64,000 nt of DNA from a bacterium A37T11 (GTDB lineage Bacteria; Bacteroidota; Bacteroidia; Sphingobacteriales; Sphingobacteriaceae), in the NCBI GenBank assembly GCA_900109895.1, contig FOBR01000026.1:1-64000 (forward strand), in the 5' to 3' direction. The translations under genes were made by a program, and so were the position numbers. This document shows positions 1 through 8,767 of the stretch, piece by piece. Every line of letters begins with the position of its first letter. Positions within the stretch are counted from its first letter, which is position 1. The notes under the pieces are model-generated. The model made no database searches. It had not been told where the DNA came from and was given only the letters and a program-made list of their open reading frames with translations.

Positions 1-887
1 ATCTGCACATGATTGGCTATGCCGTGTATGCCTACCGAATTATTACGGTCGGCGGCGATGATGCCAGCCACGTGGGTGCCATGCAGGGCATCCGGTCCAG
101 TCACATCCGCATTGCCGGTATGTGTTGCAGCCGGCACATAATTCAGGCTGTAATGGTAGTCTAAGTCGTTTTGCATCCGTTCCATGATGTCCAGAATATC
201 TTCCTGATAAAACTCAGCAAAAGTTTTCCGCTTCATTTTTAAATTTACCAATGACCGGACTTGGTTTTCGCCATCATTTTTCGGTGAGAAATCCAGGAAG
301 TCCTTCAACGCGGGTTCTTTCTTTCCCAATTGATGCACGATCAGATCTGTGGTGGCTTTCAGTTTTCGCAAATCGGCTAGTTGGTCTTTGATTTCCCTGA
401 CCTCGTTTTCAAATTTACTTACCAGGGTTTGATATTGGACAAATGATCCCCGGTCTTCTAAAATAACCGTTTGTAAAATTTGCTGGCCAAACCGCTGCTT
501 GCCTTGTCGAACCAGACGGGTCAGTTCAGCATTGTCAAATTTAAATGAGCTGTCTGACGTACTGAGAAAGTTCCAGCCATGTACATCATCAATGTAACCG
601 TTGCTATCGTCATCCACCCCGTTGCCGGGTTTTTCCTTATCATTTATCCACAGTATCGATTTTAGGTCTTCATGACCCGTATCAACACCCCCATCCAGCA
701 CGGCGACAATAACGGATGTGCCTGTTTTTCCACTTTGCAGCTCGGCATACGTACGATTATCGCTGATGCCAAATACGCCATCCTTTTGCAAATCAAGGTG
801 CTGCCAATCGGAATTTTCACGCTGTTGGCATCCTGTAAGTAAGAGACCTGTTGACAGTAAATAAAATATGATACTTTTTAATTCCAA
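1..887 (-). CDS. S8 (subtilisin-like) serine peptidase lipoprotein, N-terminal part, cut by window edge
   Basis: A secreted serine protease whose gene runs off the left end; about 295 codons are visible. There is no in-frame ATG after the upstream stop near 961, so I chose TTG at 887. This gives a lipoprotein signal peptide with lipobox LLTGC (Cys about residue 20). The catalytic Asp lies in VAVLDGGVDTGHEDL (Asp about 65) and the catalytic His in HGTHVAGIIAA (about 269). The Ser region is outside the window. The roughly 200 residues between Asp and His are far more than in classical subtilisins and are rich in charged, helix-like sequence, as in some Bacteroidota S8 proteins (family knowledge). 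It lies downstream of the susC/susD/tlpA-like genes on the same strand, which hints at a peptide-processing role. Family call is firm; the start codon is less so. Confidence 0.85.
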   Translation of the reverse strand, partial: MELKSIIFYLLSTGLLLTGCQQRENSDWQHLDLQKDGVFGISDNRTYAELQSGKTGTSVIVAVLDGGVDTGHEDLKSILWINDKEKPGNGVDDDSNGYIDDVHGWNFLSTSDSSFKFDNAELTRLVRQGKQRFGQQILQTVILEDRGSFVQYQTLVSKFENEVREIKDQLADLRKLKATTDLIVHQLGKKEPALKDFLDFSPKNDGENQVRSLVNLKMKRKTFAEFYQEDILDIMERMQNDLDYHYSLNYVPAATHTGNADVTGPDALHGTHVAGIIAADRNNSVGIHGIANHVQ

Positions 888-1039
888 TGTATAAAGATTA
901 ATGTTAAATATTTTGGTATTGCAACCATTTTTAGTTGTTCGTATAATCCCAGATCTAATCTAACAACTTGCCCATTGGAGGAAGATGTGGCATTACATGG
1001 AAATATTCCGGTTATTAGTTAATAAAACACCAATAAGTT

Positions 1040-1669
1040 TCAATGATTATCAGAGTTATTTTTACACCAAAATAGCTCTGGTATCATCTCCCTATCAATA
1101 TCCTTAAGAATTAAATCTCTAATTGCAGACCTTGATATTTCGGTCTCCTTTATACCTTTAACTATATAAAAGAAGCCCGGTCCAAAAGAAATAACGCCTC
1201 CACTTTTATCCAAAACTACGAGAGATGGATGCGCTTCAATTCTATAGTATTTCTGTATTGCTATTTCATTCTCCAACGGAGGCGCATTCAAATTAATTTC
1301 TCCAGGATGTGTATATAGCCCGCTAATTACACTCTTTTTCCATATATTTATGTCTTTATCAGTATTAATGGAAACGAATACTACGTCCTTCATTATTTTA
1401 CTTAAACTATCAGAAAGCTTATGAAGGGTTTTTGACATACCCGTGCAGGGCCCACATCCTGTATTCCAAAAATCCATTATTACTATTTTACCTTTAAAAT
1501 CCCGATTCGAATAAATTCGGCCGCTTGTATCAGGCAGATGGAACTGATAAGCTAAGGGATGACTCGCATTTATTTCATTTTTTGATTTTGGGACATATAT
1601 TGAGGACTGAGCATTTGCTAGCTTAAATAGTGAAGTAGTAAGAATTAATGATATTATTACGATTCTCAT
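1040..1669 (-). CDS. TlpA-like thioredoxin-fold protein, periplasmic
   Basis: A 209-residue protein with an N-terminal signal peptide (cleavage likely after ANA) and a redoxin/thioredoxin-like domain from about residue 40. The active-site motif FWNTGCGPC is followed by a helix, and a SHPSLVV-type loop (AHPSLVVLD, containing the cis-Pro) is present. It would act as a thiol-disulfide reductase or sensor in the periplasm. It begins 9 bp after susD and is probably the last gene of the fecI-fecR-susC-susD transcription unit. TlpA-like proteins are common partners of SusC/SusD pairs that lack glycosidases. The substrate is not visible from sequence. Confidence 0.85.
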   Translation of the reverse strand: MRIVIISLILTTSLFKLANAQSSIYVPKSKNEINASHPLAYQFHLPDTSGRIYSNRDFKGKIVIMDFWNTGCGPCTGMSKTLHKLSDSLSKIMKDVVFVSINTDKDINIWKKSVISGLYTHPGEINLNAPPLENEIAIQKYYRIEAHPSLVVLDKSGGVISFGPGFFYIVKGIKETEISRSAIRDLILKDIDREMIPELFWCKNNSDNH

Positions 1670-1677
1670 ATTATATT

Positions 1678-3054
1678 TTATCTGATGTTTTGTTGAATTC
1701 CACTAATGTTAATTTCATTATCTGGTATTGGCATTACATATCGCGGATCATTTGGTGGCAACGTGTAAGTAACTCCGTTGACCACCCTTGTCAATGTAAT
1801 ATTTGCACCTTCCTTATTTAAGCGTTTCAAATCACTCCATCTAAGTCCTCTCAAAATAAGCTCTTTCCTTCTTTCATTCAGAACCAATTGTAAGGCATCC
1901 GAGGCTGAATTAGCGGTGAGATCAGTGTAAACGCCAGAAAATCTATTTTTTAATAGAGTATTTAAGGTATTCATAGCTGCCCCAGTCTGGTTATTTCTCG
2001 CCTGGCATTCTGCTTTGATTAGGTAAATTTCATCGGTTGCCAAACCAGTAAAATTACCTCCAATGCCAGCATATGCAGTTTTAAAATAATATTGACCAGT
2101 CGCAGCATTTATTCGAAAGTATAACAATGGCCTCAAGTCATTACTAGAATAAGACGTTAAAAGGTCTTGGTTGACAACATAAGCCGTATTACCCGTTAAA
2201 GAGGTTCCATAATTAACGCTTAAATAAATAATTTCGTCATTGTTCAAATAGTTGAAGGGTGCATTAGAGGTTGTAGACCTTGTATTGTAATCATTTAAAA
2301 CACTATATAAAGTCAAGCAAATGTCCGCATAGGTCTCAGCCTTATCATATTGCCTCATGCTCAAATAGATTCTGGAAAGAAGGGCATAAGCTGCTGCTTT
2401 GGAACCATAGTGTGGCTTACTTCTATCATAACTAGCAGACAACAATTTACTTGCCTGTTCTAAATCGGTAATTACCTGATTGTAAGAATCATTTAAAGAC
2501 GCCCTTTGCAGAGTATTATTTACATCCGGACTTAACCGAAGTGGAATACCCAAATCTTGATTTTGCGTAGAGATATCGTAGGTTGGACTAAACGTTTGAA
2601 GTAATTGAAAAAAGGCCCAAGAACGGGAAAACAAAGCTTGGCCCTTAATATCATTCCATCTTTTATTATTTAGACTGTCAACTATTATCTTATCAAGTTG
2701 TTCAAGAACTACATTTGCACAAAAAACCTTTTTATATGGGGGACCCCAATTGTTATCTTGATTACCATCAAATATAACTTTATTCCATGTGGCTGCTGTT
2801 CTATAATAGCTTGCTCCTGCTGATTGAAATGCTGCGTAGTCCCTAAAATCATATTCATCTGCGGACAGTGTATTAAGTGCAGGATCAGCTGACAAATTAA
2901 TTATATTATATTCTAATAAACTTTGCAAATCGTCGAGCGTTGACGGAACGACAATTTTTGTGCTTGGCTTGTCATCTAGGAAGCCCATTTTACACCCTTG
3001 AATGATCACGCTCAAAAACGCAATCAGAAAATACTTTATATTAGACATTTTCAT
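1678..3054 (-). CDS. RagB/SusD family nutrient-uptake lipoprotein (locus 1)
   Basis: Surface lipoprotein that lids the SusC transporter and binds substrate. I place the start at ATG 3054, giving a compact signal peptide ending in the lipobox IIQGC and a 3-bp gap after susC; an upstream alternative start at 3072 would overlap susC. The body shows SusD traits: TPR-like helices with the segment ALFSRSWAFFQLLQTF near the N-terminal third, AAYALLSRIYLSMRQYDKAE in the middle, and the C-terminal RRKELILRGLRWSDLKRL motif, ending in a PIPDNEI stretch. The 458-residue length is on the short side for the family. It pairs with the adjacent SusC protein. Confidence 0.93.
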   Translation of the reverse strand: MKMSNIKYFLIAFLSVIIQGCKMGFLDDKPSTKIVVPSTLDDLQSLLEYNIINLSADPALNTLSADEYDFRDYAAFQSAGASYYRTAATWNKVIFDGNQDNNWGPPYKKVFCANVVLEQLDKIIVDSLNNKRWNDIKGQALFSRSWAFFQLLQTFSPTYDISTQNQDLGIPLRLSPDVNNTLQRASLNDSYNQVITDLEQASKLLSASYDRSKPHYGSKAAAYALLSRIYLSMRQYDKAETYADICLTLYSVLNDYNTRSTTSNAPFNYLNNDEIIYLSVNYGTSLTGNTAYVVNQDLLTSYSSNDLRPLLYFRINAATGQYYFKTAYAGIGGNFTGLATDEIYLIKAECQARNNQTGAAMNTLNTLLKNRFSGVYTDLTANSASDALQLVLNERRKELILRGLRWSDLKRLNKEGANITLTRVVNGVTYTLPPNDPRYVMPIPDNEINISGIQQNIR

Positions 3055-3058
3055 TAAA

Positions 3059-6000
3059 TTAAAAATTAGCATTTAGACCTATAGCATACACTTTGGGTGT
3101 TGGAATTCCAAAGGTTCCATAATCAGGATCAATTCCTTTTTTATTTGCTTTCCATAATATCCCGAGATTATTTATGTTTCCATAAATTCTAAAATTGGCT
3201 ATTTTCCATCTATTTAGGCATTTTTTTGGCAGAGTATATCCCAAATAAATTGATTGTAACCTGACCTGGTCGCCTTTTTCAATTAACGCCGATGAATAAT
3301 TATAAAATTCATCTCTTGAACCATTAGCAGGGAATATTAAGGCTGGTACTTCAGTAGAATTTTCATCGCCAGGTTTTTGCCACCTTAAGGCATAGTCTGC
3401 GATTTTCGAACTACCTGAATAAATACTTGAACTATTCAGAGATGATCGCCTGAAATAATAATGCAGTTTATAAATAATATTAATCGATACGTCAAAATCT
3501 TTATAGTTAAACGTATTTCTTAATGAGCCATATAAAGTAGGTGTGTATGAGCCATTATATACCAATTCTGATAAATTTGTTGAATTGCTTATGCTAAGAT
3601 AGTCTTCGGATACATTTCCATTTAATAATCCCTGTGGATTTCCATCCGCATCTAAACCTTTCCATTGGTAACTGAACAAAGCCGAAACTGGATATCCTTC
3701 TAACGGATTTTGATAATTACCTATCATATATGAAGCTACATTTGGTTGCTTTATTAAATTTTTAGTAACAATATCTTTTGCATAGCTCAGCATATAGTTA
3801 ATATCCCATTTAAATTCCCGTTTGAACGGTTTAACGTTTAATACAACATCAAATCCTTTTGTTTGTAAATTATTGACATTGCCTTTAAACTGCAATAATC
3901 CTGTTTGGGGTGATAATGGGCTAAAACCGATTAAATCAGTACCTCTCTTTTCAAATACTTCAATAGATCCTGTTATGATATCTCCCTTAATCCCATAGTC
4001 TACACCAATATTTGTAACATTGGTCTTTTCCCATCTTAAAGAAGGATTTGGAGGATTGATAATTTCAGACATTGGTAGACCGCTAATAAAGTTATTTGTG
4101 ACATAATTTGCAGTTGTAAATGCGGAAATACTTTTATCAAAATTCCCGTTATATCCATTGGTTACTCTTAATTTTAAATACGGCAACCAATTTATATGGT
4201 AAAACGATTCTTTGTGAATATTCCAAGCAGCACCTAATGACCATAACGGAACACCTTTTTGGTTAGTTTTAACACCGAATATATTGGCCTCATCCCGTCT
4301 GATGCTTCCCGATAGTGAATAACGTTCACGGTAAGCATATAGTCCATTAAACCAATAAGAAATAGAATGATCTGTTGTCCCTTGCAAATAACGTTCATGA
4401 GAAATCGAGTTTGTACTTCCGGTGACGTAATTTGTAAATGGCACATCATATTGGACAAATTGTTCGGCATCTATTGCCGGATCGTAGCCATATAACCGAT
4501 CACTTACAGAAACACGTGTATTATTGGAGTTTATCTCAACTCCTCCTGCCGCGCTAAAAATGCTATTACCATTAAATGATCTATTATAATCCAATTGCGC
4601 CCTTCCCCAATGACTGAAATAGCTTTCATTTACGCGATCCAAAATATCGCCTACAGGGATGTTTCTAACAAGAGACCCGGAAGAAAGATCCGAATATTGG
4701 TTAACCATATCTCGTACATAAAATGACTTTTTATCATACTGACTGTCATGATCAGCCACGCCTTTTTGGTATTGATATTTCAATGAAGCAGTTAGACCCG
4801 CTAAAATTTTGTATGATAAAGATATGTTGATCTTATAATCGGTTGTATTCCATGTTTGTATATTTTTACCGTTGTCAAGGGGGACATAGTGCCAGTCTAA
4901 TAATTGACTATTGGTTGAACTTTCCGTGTAATCTCTAGAATAGTTACTGAAGACGGGGATTGGATTTCCATTTTCGTCAGCTATTTTATCATATAAATTT
5001 ACTGGCTGATAATTATCTAAACTTGAAGATGTGAGAGAGGATACAAAATTAACACCCGTATTGACTTCCAGTCGGTCATTAAAAAGAAAATAACTATTAT
5101 TAACGTTTAATGTGAATCGCTTAAAGGAATTATCGATCTGGTTATTTAAGTTTTTATCAAACCCTCCTGAAAGATAGTATTTTTGGTTATTCGATCCTCC
5201 GGAAACGTTTAGCAAGTATTGCTGATTTACCTGGTCTCTGTAATAATATTTCAAGAGATCGTTCCTGGCATCATGCTTCGTAAGTTGATTTAGCTGCGAA
5301 TTGGCCTCGTCTTCATTAATTTTCTCCGATTTTAAATCTTCTAATATTTGAGCCACTGGAGGAAAAGCTTGATAGCTACTTTGAATAGCATCATTATAAG
5401 CCCCATTTTCATAGAGAAATTTCTGAACGTCTACCGCCTGCGCGGTTGATAAGCTAGAGGCATAAAATAAATCAGGCTTACCTGTGACAGTCACTGAACT
5501 AGTTAATTCTATTGTAGGTTTGCTATTAAGACTACCTTTTTTTGTCGTGATGACAATCACACCGTTTCCGGAGCGAACGCCCCAAATTGCCGAAGCCGCA
5601 GCATCCTTTAACACACTGATACTGAGTACATCATTTGGATTTATATTAGTCAGGTCTCCATCGTAGGGAAAATTGTCGACGACAACCAAAGGTTTGTTAT
5701 TCGCAAAGATCGTACTATTTCCCCTAATTATTATCCTATCTGCATCTCCATTTATTCCATGAGGAAGTAGAACTCCGCTTGCATTACCGTCTAATTGTTC
5801 AAGAATGGTAGTCGTTACCCGTTTGTCCAAAGTGTTTCGGCCTATTAGGTCAAAAGAACCTGTTGCATTTTTCTTAGAAAGTGTTTGGTAACCGGTGTTA
5901 ACGGTTACTTCTGCTTCCTGTAATTCAGAATTGGTGCGGAATAAAATGATGACATTGATTGAACTGTTGGCGGGTATTTCCTTGGTGGAATATCCGAGAA

Positions 6001-6586
6001 AGGAGATTTGGAGAATTGCGTCATCTTCGACACCTCTTAAACTGAATTCGCCGTTTTTGTTGGTGAAAGTGGCGCGGGGGGTGCCTTTGATCTTAACGGT
6101 AGCTCCGGGTAAGGGGGTGCCGAGGGAATCGGTGACGCGGCCAGTGATGGGTTGTTGGAGAGGTCCTGAATCAAGTTCAGGATGACGCGTTCCCCCTACC
6201 GCATCCCGGATGGCGTCCATAATCGATTTTTCCTTCTCCGACACCACCACCAATTTATGCTCTTCATTTATTTCATAGCTCAATGGCTGACCGGCGAAGA
6301 TCTGCTTCAGGGATTCTTCCAGGGGAACATGCTGAAGTTTCAGGCTGACGGGCTTGCTGCGCTGGAGGAGTTGTTTGTCTAATATAAAATCATACCCGCT
6401 TTGTGTGCGGATTTGCTGGATAACCTCATACAGGGAGGCCTTTTTAGGGGTCATAGTTATGGTCTGTGCCTTGCCGCTGCTGGCAAAGCTGTGCAGGATG
6501 ACCACAATAAGGATTGCAACAGTACTACTAAGCCGCATGATCCAATGTTTTAAGCGTCCGTAAGGACAAAAGTCTTTATTGTTCAT
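3059..6586 (-). CDS. SusC/RagA family TonB-linked outer-membrane transporter with STN domain (locus 1)
   Basis: 1175-residue TonB-dependent outer-membrane channel. Order: signal anchor about 16-40; STN domain about 46-115, which contacts the FecR anti-sigma factor; a linker; a carboxypeptidase-regulatory-like domain from about 146 (ITGRVTDSLGTPLPGATVKIKG); a plug with the SVLKDAAASAIWGVRSGNGVIVITTKKG motif split around residue 330; then the beta-barrel ending in aromatic Phe. The STN domain indicates control by the neighbouring FecI/FecR pair through trans-envelope signalling. The linker at about 133-142 (TRHPELDSGP) is encoded by a palindromic repeat element, see 6162-6188. Substrate unknown; lack of glycosidases nearby and presence of TlpA-like and S8 proteins favour peptides. 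Confidence 0.95.
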   Translation of the reverse strand: MNNKDFCPYGRLKHWIMRLSSTVAILIVVILHSFASSGKAQTITMTPKKASLYEVIQQIRTQSGYDFILDKQLLQRSKPVSLKLQHVPLEESLKQIFAGQPLSYEINEEHKLVVVSEKEKSIMDAIRDAVGGTRHPELDSGPLQQPITGRVTDSLGTPLPGATVKIKGTPRATFTNKNGEFSLRGVEDDAILQISFLGYSTKEIPANSSINVIILFRTNSELQEAEVTVNTGYQTLSKKNATGSFDLIGRNTLDKRVTTTILEQLDGNASGVLLPHGINGDADRIIIRGNSTIFANNKPLVVVDNFPYDGDLTNINPNDVLSISVLKDAAASAIWGVRSGNGVIVITTKKGSLNSKPTIELTSSVTVTGKPDLFYASSLSTAQAVDVQKFLYENGAYNDAIQSSYQAFPPVAQILEDLKSEKINEDEANSQLNQLTKHDARNDLLKYYYRDQVNQQYLLNVSGGSNNQKYYLSGGFDKNLNNQIDNSFKRFTLNVNNSYFLFNDRLEVNTGVNFVSSLTSSSLDNYQPVNLYDKIADENGNPIPVFSNYSRDYTESSTNSQLLDWHYVPLDNGKNIQTWNTTDYKINISLSYKILAGLTASLKYQYQKGVADHDSQYDKKSFYVRDMVNQYSDLSSGSLVRNIPVGDILDRVNESYFSHWGRAQLDYNRSFNGNSIFSAAGGVEINSNNTRVSVSDRLYGYDPAIDAEQFVQYDVPFTNYVTGSTNSISHERYLQGTTDHSISYWFNGLYAYRERYSLSGSIRRDEANIFGVKTNQKGVPLWSLGAAWNIHKESFYHINWLPYLKLRVTNGYNGNFDKSISAFTTANYVTNNFISGLPMSEIINPPNPSLRWEKTNVTNIGVDYGIKGDIITGSIEVFEKRGTDLIGFSPLSPQTGLLQFKGNVNNLQTKGFDVVLNVKPFKREFKWDINYMLSYAKDIVTKNLIKQPNVASYMIGNYQNPLEGYPVSALFSYQWKGLDADGNPQGLLNGNVSEDYLSISNSTNLSELVYNGSYTPTLYGSLRNTFNYKDFDVSINIIYKLHYYFRRSSLNSSSIYSGSSKIADYALRWQKPGDENSTEVPALIFPANGSRDEFYNYSSALIEKGDQVRLQSIYLGYTLPKKCLNRWKIANFRIYGNINNLGILWKANKKGIDPDYGTFGIPTPKVYAIGLNANF
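6162..6188 (-). repeat. REP-like palindromic element inside susC of locus 1
   Basis: Palindrome with perfect 7-bp arms TCCTGAA (6164-6170) and TTCAGGA (6176-6182) around the loop TCAAG, flanked by GATGACGC. The same element, with matching changes in both arms, lies at 7496-7522 in fecR in the opposite orientation relative to coding. It is read in frame as TRHPELDSGP in the linker between the STN and carboxypeptidase-like domains, without stop or frameshift. Confidence 0.75.
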
Positions 6587-6676
6587 TAAATGATCCGTGA
6601 TACAGGCTCCCCTAACGATTTTTTTTCGTTAAGTTTGCCCTGCTGGGTTTATACTACGATTGTTGAACGCAATTTT

Positions 6677-6753
6677 TCTCTTTCCGCCGCTAGGCGGGAG
6701 AGAATATGGGTAGGCCCAGCATCTGGCCAGGAGTGGTTCCAAGCACTTCTGGC
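6677..6753 (-). other. Structured susC leader between fecR and susC (locus 1)
   Basis: The 194-bp fecR-susC gap contains two strong hairpins. The first is 6677-6703, an interrupted stem of about 11 bp with core CCGCC/GGCGG and loop GCTA. The second is 6726-6753, nested stems GCCAG/CTGGC and AGTG/CACT. Closer to susC there is a small AT hairpin, TAACGA/TCGTTA around an A-run, at about 6617-6635. The second hairpin resembles the one in the same gap of locus 2 (18160-18190). It may be an mRNA leader structure, but this is inferred from folding by eye. Confidence 0.4.
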
Positions 6754-6780
6754 TTTTTGTTGGCTACCCGCTTGGTAAAG

Positions 6781-7986
6781 TTATGGCATCACCAATACCC
6801 TCCTTTCTGCCTTATCGGCATTTTCCACCCTGAAATGCACCTTACCAGTAGCTTCCAGGGCTTCCAGTACTTCCCCCAGGTTTTTATATCGGGAGATGTT
6901 GCCGATGAGCTCCACCTGCTGGTTGACACCTGAGCTATACACAACGGCTACATCGTACCAACGGCTGATCTGGTCCATAATGCTGTGGATGTTTCCATCA
7001 AACTTGAAATAGCCGTTTTTCCAGGCGCTGATGCGCTCTACATCCACCTTGCTTACCGTTAGGCTATCGCCTTTAACGACGGCTTGCTGATGAGGACTTA
7101 AAAGTTTTACATTAAAGGTTTTACGCTGTAAGTTTTCTGACCGGACCTGGACTTTTCCTTCTATTAACGTTGTTTTTGTTTCTTTTTCATCGTTAAAGGC
7201 GGTGACGTTGAATGTGGTGCCGAGGACGGTAATCTCTTGGTTACGGCTTTTGACTATAAATGACGAATTTGATTTACGATTTACGACGTACGATTTACGA
7301 TTATCCTGCATGGCGCCGATTGAAGGATTATTATTTACTTCGAAGTAGGCTTCGCCTTCTAAAACAACCTCTCTCCTATCTCCAGTAAATTTACTGGGGT
7401 ACTTTAACGTACTTGCTGCGTTTAACCAGACTTTGGTGCCGTCAGGTAATATTACTTGGTACTGACCACCTTTGGGAGTACTAAGTTGCAACAGCGCGTC
7501 ATGCTGAACTTGATTCAGCATCTCACCCGACTGGTGTGATTTTCCCGGCGCTCCAGAGCCTCTCCCCTTTTTCGCTAGAACGTTATTTCCGTTGCTGTAT
7601 TTTATATTTTCGTCATTAACAACGATCCCGCTTTGGGCTGAATCTAAGGCTATTTTAGTGCCGTCGGCCAGGGTAAGGGTAGCTTGGTTGTAGCCTGGGG
7701 CAATAATGGGCTGGTTCTTGGTGCTTTGGTAAAAGTATAGGCCAATAGCGATGGCTGCGATAAGCAGGGCGGCTACTTTTATATAAGCCTGTAGGGTGGT
7801 GGTGTGGCTGCGGCGGAGCTTGGCATACAGGGCTTTTCGCTCTTCCAGCAATTCTTCTTTGCTGATGATAGCAGACTCCTGGCTGGAGGTGAGGTTGTAC
7901 ACCTTTTCCACAAGGGCTTTTTCCTCAGGTGTACAGGTACCTGCCAGGTATTTGTCAATGAGTAGTTCTGCTTCTTTCTTTGTCAT
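6781..7986 (-). CDS. FecR family anti-sigma factor (locus 1)
   Basis: Inner-membrane anti-sigma factor, 401 residues from ATG 7986, where MTKKEAELLIDKYLAG aligns with the start of the second FecR in this window. An upstream start at 8016 would add 10 residues. Order: cytoplasmic sigma-binding region 1-65 with LIDKYLAGTCTPEE; membrane helix about 70-87; periplasmic FecR domain with STPKGGQYQVILPDGTKVWL and ASTLKYPSKF; C-terminal domain that meets the STN domain of SusC. Two insertions of repeated DNA are translated: about residues 153-164 (from 7496-7522) and about 226-242 (from 7271-7303). Both are in surface loops absent or different in the paralogue at 18261. Confidence 0.93.
   Translation of the reverse strand: MTKKEAELLIDKYLAGTCTPEEKALVEKVYNLTSSQESAIISKEELLEERKALYAKLRRSHTTTLQAYIKVAALLIAAIAIGLYFYQSTKNQPIIAPGYNQATLTLADGTKIALDSAQSGIVVNDENIKYSNGNNVLAKKGRGSGAPGKSHQSGEMLNQVQHDALLQLSTPKGGQYQVILPDGTKVWLNAASTLKYPSKFTGDRREVVLEGEAYFEVNNNPSIGAMQDNRKSYVVNRKSNSSFIVKSRNQEITVLGTTFNVTAFNDEKETKTTLIEGKVQVRSENLQRKTFNVKLLSPHQQAVVKGDSLTVSKVDVERISAWKNGYFKFDGNIHSIMDQISRWYDVAVVYSSGVNQQVELIGNISRYKNLGEVLEALEATGKVHFRVENADKAERRVLVMP
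7271..7303 (-). repeat. TACGATTTACGA repeat embedded in fecR
   Basis: The 12-mer TACGATTTACGA occurs at 7275-7286 and again at 7289-7300. It is translated in frame on the minus strand as part of an insert (NRKSYVVNRKSNSS) that the FecR paralogue lacks. Such CGTAAATC-type low-complexity sequence is more like intergenic repeat DNA than coding sequence. Confidence 0.55.
7496..7522 (+). repeat. REP-like palindromic element inside fecR of locus 1
   Basis: Arms TGCTGAA (7502-7508) and TTCAGCA (7514-7520) around loop CTTGA, preceded by GCGTCA. Same family as 6162-6188. The outer arm pair is G:C here and C:G there, a compensatory change. It is read in frame on the minus strand as SGEMLNQVQHDA. Confidence 0.75.
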
Positions 7987-8045
7987 GCCTTCGGTGCCCA
8001 TATAAGGGGCTAACAACTACATGGAACGTAACGGGGGCTAAGGTA

Positions 8046-8648
8046 TTAGAAGAAAAAGTAAAAAAATGCAAATAGATTGATAATGAGCTTGAAAAAATTC
8101 AGTTGATCAAGCTTTTTTCGCAGGATGCTCAGGGCATTGGCGATCTGGCGCTTTACGGTGTGCTCTGATATATCCAGCATGCCGGCAATTTCCTTGTGGG
8201 AATGGTAATGATTTCGGCTTAGTTCAAAGACTTCTTTCATGCGGGTGGGCAGCTTATCTATCTCAGCCTGGATAATTTGGTGCAATTCCCGTTCGCGGGC
8301 AATGTCATCGGTCACCGGGAGGTCCTGTTGGGCATATAGGATCAGGTTTTCGATGTATTTTTCGCTCACCTTGTTCCTGCGCACCACATTTAATACGGCA
8401 TGGCGTATGCCGGCATACAGGTATCCTTGCAAGGAGGAATGGATCTCCAGTTCCTGCCGCTTTACCCAAAGGTCGGTAAACACATCCTGCACAACATCCC
8501 TGGCCTGCTCCCGATCTTTCAGCATCTGGAGGCCATTAACAAATAAGGAATCAAAATAACGCTCATAAATGACAGTAAATGCTCGATTATTGCCTTCTTT
8601 TAGTAAGGAAATGAGTTCATGGTCGGTAAGTTTAGTAAAATCTGCCAT
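8046..8648 (-). CDS. ECF RNA polymerase sigma-70 factor, FecI-like (locus 1)
   Basis: 200-residue extracytoplasmic-function sigma factor. Region 2 spans about 20-90 (FTVIYERYFDSLF, ARDVVQDVFTDLWVKR). Region 4 spans about 130-185, with an LPTRMKEVFELSRNHYHSHKEI core and the helix-turn-helix GMLDISEHTVKRQIANAL. It is followed after 59 bp by fecR, so release of this factor by FecR should drive the downstream susC/susD genes. A perfect TACATTTG -7 box precedes it at 8669-8676. It is clearly diverged from the other FecI-like protein at 19490 (roughly half the residues match by eye). The very hydrophobic C-terminal tail (LFAFFYFFF) is odd but occurs in both copies. Confidence 0.93.
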   Translation of the reverse strand: MADFTKLTDHELISLLKEGNNRAFTVIYERYFDSLFVNGLQMLKDREQARDVVQDVFTDLWVKRQELEIHSSLQGYLYAGIRHAVLNVVRRNKVSEKYIENLILYAQQDLPVTDDIARERELHQIIQAEIDKLPTRMKEVFELSRNHYHSHKEIAGMLDISEHTVKRQIANALSILRKKLDQLNFFKLIINLFAFFYFFF

Positions 8649-8668
8649 TTACCTGTGATTGTTACTCA

Positions 8669-8700
8669 CAAATGTAGATAAACTTTTAGGATTTAAACAA
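8669..8700 (-). promoter_or_regulatory. Promoter of fecI (locus 1)
   Basis: Bacteroidota-type promoter read on the minus strand: TTG at 8698-8700, 21-bp spacer, TACATTTG (matches TAnnTTTG) at 8669-8676, 20 bp before the fecI start. Confidence 0.6.
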
Positions 8701-8767
8701 GCAGTTAATATATTAAATTTTTGAAATTCGGGATTTTAAGTATTTTTTATCCAAAAATGCAAAAAAT

